This document shows, piece by piece, positions 59,065 through 64,000 of a stretch of DNA of 64,000 nucleotides; the first letter of the stretch is position 1, and each line of letters begins with the position of its first letter. The translations under genes were made by a program, and so were the position numbers. The DNA is from Lysobacter_I brunescens (GTDB taxonomy: Bacteria > Pseudomonadota > Gammaproteobacteria > Xanthomonadales > Xanthomonadaceae). The stretch is from contig NZ_JBHTIF010000004.1 of NCBI RefSeq assembly GCF_042677005.1, positions 1 through 64,000 of the forward strand, in the 5' to 3' direction. The notes beneath the pieces were generated by a model. That model saw nothing but the letters and a program-made list of their open reading frames with translations. It ran no database searches and was not told the DNA's origin.

Positions 59065-59817
59065 TCATGCGCCGAACAGGGTGGCGATCTTCGACTTCAC
59101 TTCGGGTTGGGCGAAGGTCACGGCATGCATGGCGACTTCCTGCGCGATCGTCGCCGGCAGCGCCTGGCGTAGCGGCGCGCTCAGATGATCCTTGAGCGCG
59201 ACCAGCGACACGCGCGGCTTCTCGGCCAATGACTGCGCCAGTTCCATCGCGCGGGCCATGACCTGGTCGCGCGGCACGACCGGAAAGGGAATGCCGCGTT
59301 GCTGCAGCTCCTCGCCCCGGTAGTTGTTTGCGGACAGCATCATTTCGCTGGCCAGGGCGATGCCCAGTTTCTGCGGGAGGATGAAGGTCGCGCCCATGCC
59401 CGGGGTAAAGCCGTAGCGCATGAAGTTGGTGGTGTAGATGTTCTCGCGCCCGAGCACGACGAGATCAGCGAACAGGCCGAGGACGAATCCGCCGCCGATG
59501 CCGTGGCCCTGCATCGCCGAGATCACCGGCACCGGGCACTGCAGCGGCAGGCTGTAGAGGGCGCGATCGGTGAACGCGCCTCGCCCGTCGGACAGATTCA
59601 GCAGCTGCTCCTGCGTACCGCCGCTGGCGAAGTAATTGTCGTAGCCGGTGAGGATCACGACCTTGCAGTCCGGCTGGCGCTCGACCTCCGCGAACGCATC
59701 CATCAGGCCCTCGGTGATGGCCTCGGAGAAGGTGTTCTTGCTCACCCGGTCCTGCATCCGGATCTGCAGGACATGCGGGGCGACGAACTGCAGGTCGATG
59801 GCCTTGTCCGCGCTCAC
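59065..59817 (-). CDS. Enoyl-hydratase homologue ECH2 (PksI-like decarboxylase)
   Basis: About 250 residues from GTG 59817, which overlaps the ECH1 stop (GTGA) and has GGGAG 6 nt upstream; GTG 59832 is an alternative. Crotonase fold with oxyanion-hole segments (NYFASGGTQEQLL; QGHGIGGGFVLGLFADLVVL) and the PksI/ECH2-type string NFMRYGFTPGMGATFILP. In beta-branching, ECH2 decarboxylates the glutaconyl intermediate to leave a beta-methyl or exomethylene branch. Gene order HCS-ECH1-ECH2 equals pksG-H-I. Confidence 0.9.
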   Translation of the reverse strand: MSADKAIDLQFVAPHVLQIRMQDRVSKNTFSEAITEGLMDAFAEVERQPDCKVVILTGYDNYFASGGTQEQLLNLSDGRGAFTDRALYSLPLQCPVPVISAMQGHGIGGGFVLGLFADLVVLGRENIYTTNFMRYGFTPGMGATFILPQKLGIALASEMMLSANNYRGEELQQRGIPFPVVPRDQVMARAMELAQSLAEKPRVSLVALKDHLSAPLRQALPATIAQEVAMHAVTFAQPEVKSKIATLFGA

Positions 59818-60593
59818 GTCGCGCTCTCCCACGGGAACTGGCCGGTCTTCACGTAACGCGAGATGCGCTGCAGGTTCTCGACATCGGTGAAGACCTCCAG
59901 ATTGGCCGCCAGCGCCTTCGGTTCGGCGGAAACCAGCGAACCCTCGATCGAGGCCATGTAACGCTTGTAGCGGGCCACGCTCTTCTTGTTGAGGCGGCGC
60001 AGGCGCAGCAGGTGCTTGCGCAGCAGGTTCTCACTGTTGTCATCGAAGGCGTCGACCAGCCCCCACTCCTGCGCGGCCTGCACCGTCACCGGCTGGGTCG
60101 ACAGGGTCATCACGTTCGCCTTGGCGAAGCCGATTCGGCGGATCAGGAACGGCAGGACGCAGGCCGGCATCAGCCCGAACAGCAGCTCGGAGAGACTGAA
60201 GACCGCGGCCGAGTCGGCGAGCACGATGTCGCAGGCAGCCACGAAACCGATGCCGCCCGCATTGGCCTTGCCGCGCACATGCGCGATCGACACGAACGGC
60301 CCGCTGGCCAGCCGGCGCCACACCGCGTACAGCGGTCCCGGATCCTGCTGGGGCACGCCGTCGTCGTCGAAGCTCTTCTGCAGCTCCGCGAAATCGGCGC
60401 CGAAGCAGAAGACCTCGGGCAGACCTTCGACGACCACGATCTTGGCCCGCTCCTCGCAGAGGTCCAGCGCCGTCGTGAACTCGGCGACAAGGCGATCGTT
60501 GATCGCATTGTTGGCGTCCGGTCGATGGATCTGCAGATAGGCGATGTCGTCGTCGAAACGCACGCGCAGCGTGGTGAAGGCACTGGCATCCAT
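59814..60593 (-). CDS. Enoyl-hydratase homologue ECH1 (dehydratase)
   Basis: About 259 residues from ATG 60593, which overlaps the HCS stop as TGATG; ATG 60605 is an alternative. Crotonase fold: EVFCFGADFAEL, RGKANAGGIGFVAACDIVLAD, SELLFGLMPACVLPFL. It is the PksH-type dehydratase that removes water from the HMG-like adduct before ECH2 acts. Confidence 0.9.
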   Translation of the reverse strand: MDASAFTTLRVRFDDDIAYLQIHRPDANNAINDRLVAEFTTALDLCEERAKIVVVEGLPEVFCFGADFAELQKSFDDDGVPQQDPGPLYAVWRRLASGPFVSIAHVRGKANAGGIGFVAACDIVLADSAAVFSLSELLFGLMPACVLPFLIRRIGFAKANVMTLSTQPVTVQAAQEWGLVDAFDDNSENLLRKHLLRLRRLNKKSVARYKRYMASIEGSLVSAEPKALAANLEVFTDVENLQRISRYVKTGQFPWESAT

Positions 60594-61852
60594 CAGCCGA
60601 CCCACTCGTATTCCCGGTGGAATTCCTTGATTTCCTTCAGGAAGAGCACGGGCTTGCCCATCGCGGTCCGGGCGCGCGAAATGAAACTGTCGTCGAGCAC
60701 GACGTTGCGGGTGCCGAACTTGACGGCGTTGCTGCCGACCAGCAGGCGGTCGTACTCCTCCATCGTCAGCTCGATGCGGCGGTCGAGGTGGTCCTTGACG
60801 CCCATCCGGCGCAGGCGCTCCTGGCCTTCCTTGCGGACCACGCCGCTGAAGAACTCGGAGCAGCAGCCCGAACCGTACGAAAACGCGGCGATGCGCTTCG
60901 GCGTCTCGAATTCGCCGTGTTCGATGGTGCTGAGGATCGCGAGCGACATGGTCGCGCCCATGATATTGGCGATGCGCTGGCAGTAGACCAGGCCGGGCAG
61001 GACCCGGTTCTGGAAGTCGTCTTCGATCTCCTGCGGCTTGGCGCGGGCCATCTTGCGCATCATGTTGCGGTGCGCGCCCTTGACCATGCCGCCGAACGGG
61101 CAGTGATAGGCGATGTAGGAGAAACTGGTGGCGTAATCCGCTTCGGGCACGCGCTTGCGGTATTCCAGGAAGCTGTTTTCGCAGCAGTCGAGGTACGACA
61201 GCAGCGACAGGTCGGAGTCGCCGGCGTCGCCGTCGACGGTCGGACGGCAGGTGTCCATCACCTCGTGGCCGTAGTAGCCGTTGGCGCCGACGTCGACCTG
61301 GAAGATGTAGGGCTGCTCGCTGATCAGCATCGCGACCGCACCGGAGCCGTTGCTCGGCTCGGCGAACGACCAGTCAGCGGTCAGCGCGTCGCCGCCCTCC
61401 TCCACCATGAAGCGCGAGATGTCGGTGGCGAGCACGAGCACCTTCGCGCCCGGCGATGCCTGCGACAGCACGAAATTGACCGCCATCTGGATGCCGGCGG
61501 CGCCGGAATAGCAGGCGTTCTTGATCTCGAACAGGCGGCAGTTGCGGTTCAGGCCGAGCAGCGAGTGGCAATAGGTGCTCATCGACTTGCCGAAGTCGAA
61601 GGCAGACTCCGTGCAGGTGATCACCATCTCGATCCGGTCGCGCTCCTCGGGGCTCAGCGCGTCGATAATCGGCTTGGCGGCGTTGACCGCGAAGGTGATC
61701 GGATCCTCGTACGGCAACGCGACCGTCTTCTCCTTCATCAGAAGATTGTCGAACCGGGTGGTGTCGAGCTTGCGATGCTCGGACAGCTTGCGCACGTCCA
61801 GGAATGCGGTGCCCGCGAAAACGTTCATTGCCTCGATGCCTACTGCTCTCAT
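60593..61852 (-). CDS. HMG-CoA-synthase-like enzyme (HCS) for beta-branching
   Basis: A 419-residue protein with GGAG 7 nt before ATG 61852. It matches the HMG synthase fold: VITCTESAFDFGKSMSTY, the acetyl-binding Cys114 in EIKNACYSGAAG, and a later active-site His in YIAYHCPFGGMVKGAH. It would add acetate from the donor ACP to a beta-keto group of a PKS-bound intermediate. With ECH1, ECH2, donor ACP and decarboxylating KS the five-gene cassette is complete. Confidence 0.95.
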   Translation of the reverse strand: MRAVGIEAMNVFAGTAFLDVRKLSEHRKLDTTRFDNLLMKEKTVALPYEDPITFAVNAAKPIIDALSPEERDRIEMVITCTESAFDFGKSMSTYCHSLLGLNRNCRLFEIKNACYSGAAGIQMAVNFVLSQASPGAKVLVLATDISRFMVEEGGDALTADWSFAEPSNGSGAVAMLISEQPYIFQVDVGANGYYGHEVMDTCRPTVDGDAGDSDLSLLSYLDCCENSFLEYRKRVPEADYATSFSYIAYHCPFGGMVKGAHRNMMRKMARAKPQEIEDDFQNRVLPGLVYCQRIANIMGATMSLAILSTIEHGEFETPKRIAAFSYGSGCCSEFFSGVVRKEGQERLRRMGVKDHLDRRIELTMEEYDRLLVGSNAVKFGTRNVVLDDSFISRARTAMGKPVLFLKEIKEFHREYEWVG

Positions 61853-61909
61853 CCTGTTTCTCCAAACCTCATGAAGTGTTGATTCCTGTCTTGACCGTCG
61901 CGATCCCGT

Positions 61910-64000
61910 TCAGACATCCGGATCGTCGTGGAGCAGCACCCGCCAATCCATCTTCGCGCCCTTGACCCACAGTTCCGCGATCTTCTCGATCTCGCCGGTC
62001 TCGACGAGGCGACGGATGAACTCCTGCCCGGCCTGGGTGTCGCCGATGTCGAGCTTGTCGCCGGTCCCGCTGCGCACCGAGCCCCGGAAGACCTTGCGGT
62101 GATAGAAGTTGTCCCTGTCCTGCAAGAAACCCTGCAGCAGTTCCTCGAACTCGTCGATCGAGCGGACGACGAAGGCCACCCGCTCCTGCATCTCGATCCT
62201 GCCGGTCTGCAGCGTGCCGGCGATGCGGCGCAGGGTCTCGTCGCTGCGGTCCGTCCTGGCCAGGAACGCCGGATACGCCTCCAGCGTCGCTTGCAGCTGG
62301 TCCGCATTGCGCGCAGAGAAGACCAGCAGCTGCGGCGCCTCGACATCGCCGGCATCGGGCGCCGTGCGACGATCGATGTACTCCTCGATGACGACATGGG
62401 CGTTGACGCCGCCGAAGCCGAAGCTGCTGACGCCGCCGATGCGCGTCTGCCCGTCCGGCACGTCCCAGTCCACGGCCTGCTGCGCGATGCGGTACGGCGT
62501 GCGGCGCAGGTCGATCAGCGGGCTGATGGTGTCGCAGTGCAGGCTTCGCGCGATCCTGCGGTGGCGGATCTGCAGGATGACCTTGATCAGGCCGACCACG
62601 CCCGCGCCGTATTCGAGGTGGCCGATGTTGGACTTGATGCTGCCGAGGTAGCAAGGCAAGGAAGCCTGTTTCTCGACGGCGGCATCGGTGTCCATCAGCT
62701 CTTTCGCCACCGACTTGAGGCCACTGATCTCGACCGGATCGCCCAACTCGGTGCCGGTGCCGTGGCATTCGATGTAGCCCATGCGCTGGAAGTCGATGCC
62801 GGCGTCCTGGATCGCGCGGCGGATGACCGCCGCCTGCGCGTTCGGGTTCGGGGCGGTCAGCGAGGTGGTGCGACCGCCGTGATTCTCGGCAGCGCCCTTG
62901 ATCACCGCATAGATGTCGTCGCCGTCGCGCTCGGCCGCACGCAGCGACTTGAGCATCAGCATCGCCACGCCTTCGCCGCGCACGTAGCCGTTGGCCTTGT
63001 CGGAGAAGGTCTTGCATCGACCGTCCTCGCAGAGCATGCCGGACTTGGTGAAGCTGATGTACACGTCGGGCGCGAGCAGCGCGTTGACGCCGCCGATGAT
63101 CGCGGTCTGGCAATGCCCGGCGCGGATCGCTTCGATCGCGCGGTGCACCGCGACCAGCGAACTGCTGCACGCGGTGTCGATGGGATTGCTCGGACCGTGC
63201 CAGTCCATGTAGTAGCTGATGCGGTTCGGCCCGACCGAGGACAAGCTGCCGGTGACCGAGTAGGCCTCGACCGGGAGGTGCGCCATCAGGCTGATGTAGC
63301 TGGTGGGGCCGCAGCCCATGAAGATCGCGGTGTCGCTGCCCTTCAGGGTGTCGCCGCCGTAGCCGGCGTCTTCGAGGCATTCCCAGACCGACTGCAGCAT
63401 CAGCCGCTGTTCCGGACTCATGTACATCGCTTCCGCCGGCGAGATGCCGAAAAACAGCGGATCGAATTCCTTCATGCCGCTGATGAACGAGCCCCAGCGG
63501 CTCACGCCCGGGTAATCGCGCCAGTCCCAGCGGTCCGCCGGGATCTCGCTGATCATGTCGCGCTCTTCGTCGAGCATCCGCCAGAACTCGTCGGGATTGT
63601 TCGCGCCGGCGATGCGGCAGCTCATCCCGATCACGGCGACGTCCTCGTCGCGATAGCTGGAGCGATTGCGGTAGGCCTCGCGGAAGCGACGCGCGAACTG
63701 CGACACCGAAGCGCCGCCGGTCTCCGGTGCGCGGGCGGATGGCTTCGCTGCCACTGCCGGCGCGGCCGAGGATGCATCGGCGGTTCTGGCGCCACCGAGC
63801 GACAGCTTGCGGGTCATTTCCGCCGCGTGGTTGTCGGCGAGGAACTGGCTGAAGCGCAGCAGGTTCGAGGCCTCGAACATCGCCGTCGGCATCAGGTTCA
63901 GGTCGTAGACGTGGTTCAGGTGCGAGACGAAGCTGGAGATCAGGATCGAGTCGAAGCCGAAATTGGTCCAGTCCTCGGTCTCGTTGATCTGGTTCGGCTT
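61910..64000 (-). CDS. Trans-AT PKS, C-terminal ACP - KS part (5' end beyond window)
   Basis: The frame is open to the right edge, so the start is not in the window. The last 36 codons before the ATG at 63892 are coding: they hold an ACP motif (NFGFDSILISSF), so the ATG is internal. Then comes a complete KS (about nt 63660-62370): DTACSSSL, ECHGTGT and KSNIGHLE. It ends after a KS-flanking region (VLLHDDPDV) with no ACP or processing domain. The following assembly step must use another protein, probably ACP1 of the 3510-residue PKS. Confidence 0.93.
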   Translation of the reverse strand, partial: KPNQINETEDWTNFGFDSILISSFVSHLNHVYDLNLMPTAMFEASNLLRFSQFLADNHAAEMTRKLSLGGARTADASSAAPAVAAKPSARAPETGGASVSQFARRFREAYRNRSSYRDEDVAVIGMSCRIAGANNPDEFWRMLDEERDMISEIPADRWDWRDYPGVSRWGSFISGMKEFDPLFFGISPAEAMYMSPEQRLMLQSVWECLEDAGYGGDTLKGSDTAIFMGCGPTSYISLMAHLPVEAYSVTGSLSSVGPNRISYYMDWHGPSNPIDTACSSSLVAVHRAIEAIRAGHCQTAIIGGVNALLAPDVYISFTKSGMLCEDGRCKTFSDKANGYVRGEGVAMLMLKSLRAAERDGDDIYAVIKGAAENHGGRTTSLTAPNPNAQAAVIRRAIQDAGIDFQRMGYIECHGTGTELGDPVEISGLKSVAKELMDTDAAVEKQASLPCYLGSIKSNIGHLEYGAGVVGLIKVILQIRHRRIARSLHCDTISPLIDLRRTPYRIAQQAVDWDVPDGQTRIGGVSSFGFGGVNAHVVIEEYIDRRTAPDAGDVEAPQLLVFSARNADQLQATLEAYPAFLARTDRSDETLRRIAGTLQTGRIEMQERVAFVVRSIDEFEELLQGFLQDRDNFYHRKVFRGSVRSGTGDKLDIGDTQAGQEFIRRLVETGEIEKIAELWVKGAKMDWRVLLHDDPDV

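Overview
The window is high-GC DNA with gammaproteobacterial features, most like a Lysobacter/Xanthomonas-group bacterium. The lineage is inferred from three things: an XerC/XerD dif-type site of the xanthomonad pattern occupied by a filamentous prophage, DUF4124-type small exported proteins, and large NRPS and trans-AT PKS loci. No rRNA or tRNA was seen, so the assignment is tentative.

Region 1 (1-10.5 kb, + strand) is the 3' end of a non-ribosomal peptide locus. It holds the last A-PCP-thioesterase part of an NRPS, an ECF sigma factor with two small membrane proteins, a MacB-type ABC exporter (ATPase and 807-residue permease), two SyrP-like Fe(II)/2-oxoglutarate hydroxylases, an ABC six-helix membrane protein with no ATPase, and a MacA/HlyD-type adaptor. 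Together they suggest a hydroxylated peptide that is pumped out by a MacAB-like system.

Region 2 (10.6-18.4 kb) is a complete-looking inovirus (filamentous phage) prophage inserted at dif. An 18-bp direct repeat marks the ends. On the minus strand it has small membrane proteins, a replication initiator, an ssDNA-binding protein, the major coat protein followed by a terminator, a 21-residue membrane peptide, a pIII-like adsorption protein, a DUF2523 pVI-like protein and Zot. A hairpin-rich candidate origin and a Cas2-like cargo gene follow. A helix-turn-helix regulator lies divergent at the right end, and its reading frame runs through the attachment site.

Region 3 (18.4-22.8 kb) has a DUF4124 protein and two tandem related cytochromes P450 behind a clear promoter, then about 0.65 kb with no recognisable gene.

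Region 4 (22.8-64 kb, all minus strand) is a trans-AT polyketide locus that runs off the right edge. Read in transcription order it has: the ACP-KS end of a PKS; a beta-branching cassette (HMG-synthase-like enzyme, two enoyl-hydratase homologues, donor ACP, decarboxylating KS with Ser for Cys); free-standing acyltransferase, acyl-hydrolase-like protein, hotdog thioesterase and enoyl-reductase-like protein; and a 3510-residue PKS. That PKS opens with ACP, a DUF2156/GNAT-like domain and a tryptophanase/tyrosine-phenol-lyase-like PLP domain, then KS-DH-KR-ACP-KS-DH*. Next come an AMP ligase, a ketoreductase-type SDR and a small ACP; a KS-DH-KR protein; an outer-membrane barrel; an aminotransferase; and a terminal ACP-KS0-ACP-TE protein. 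The locus ends with an RND/MMPL transporter, a LolA-like periplasmic protein, a GMC oxidoreductase and a membrane-anchored START-domain protein. Modules are split between polypeptides (KS at one C-terminus, ACP at the next N-terminus). The strongest candidate for something new is the ACP-DUF-PLP-lyase block, which recalls the sulfur-inserting DUF-SH didomain of leinamycin-type synthases. It sits beside a beta-branching cassette and a dedicated RND/LolA-like/barrel envelope export set.
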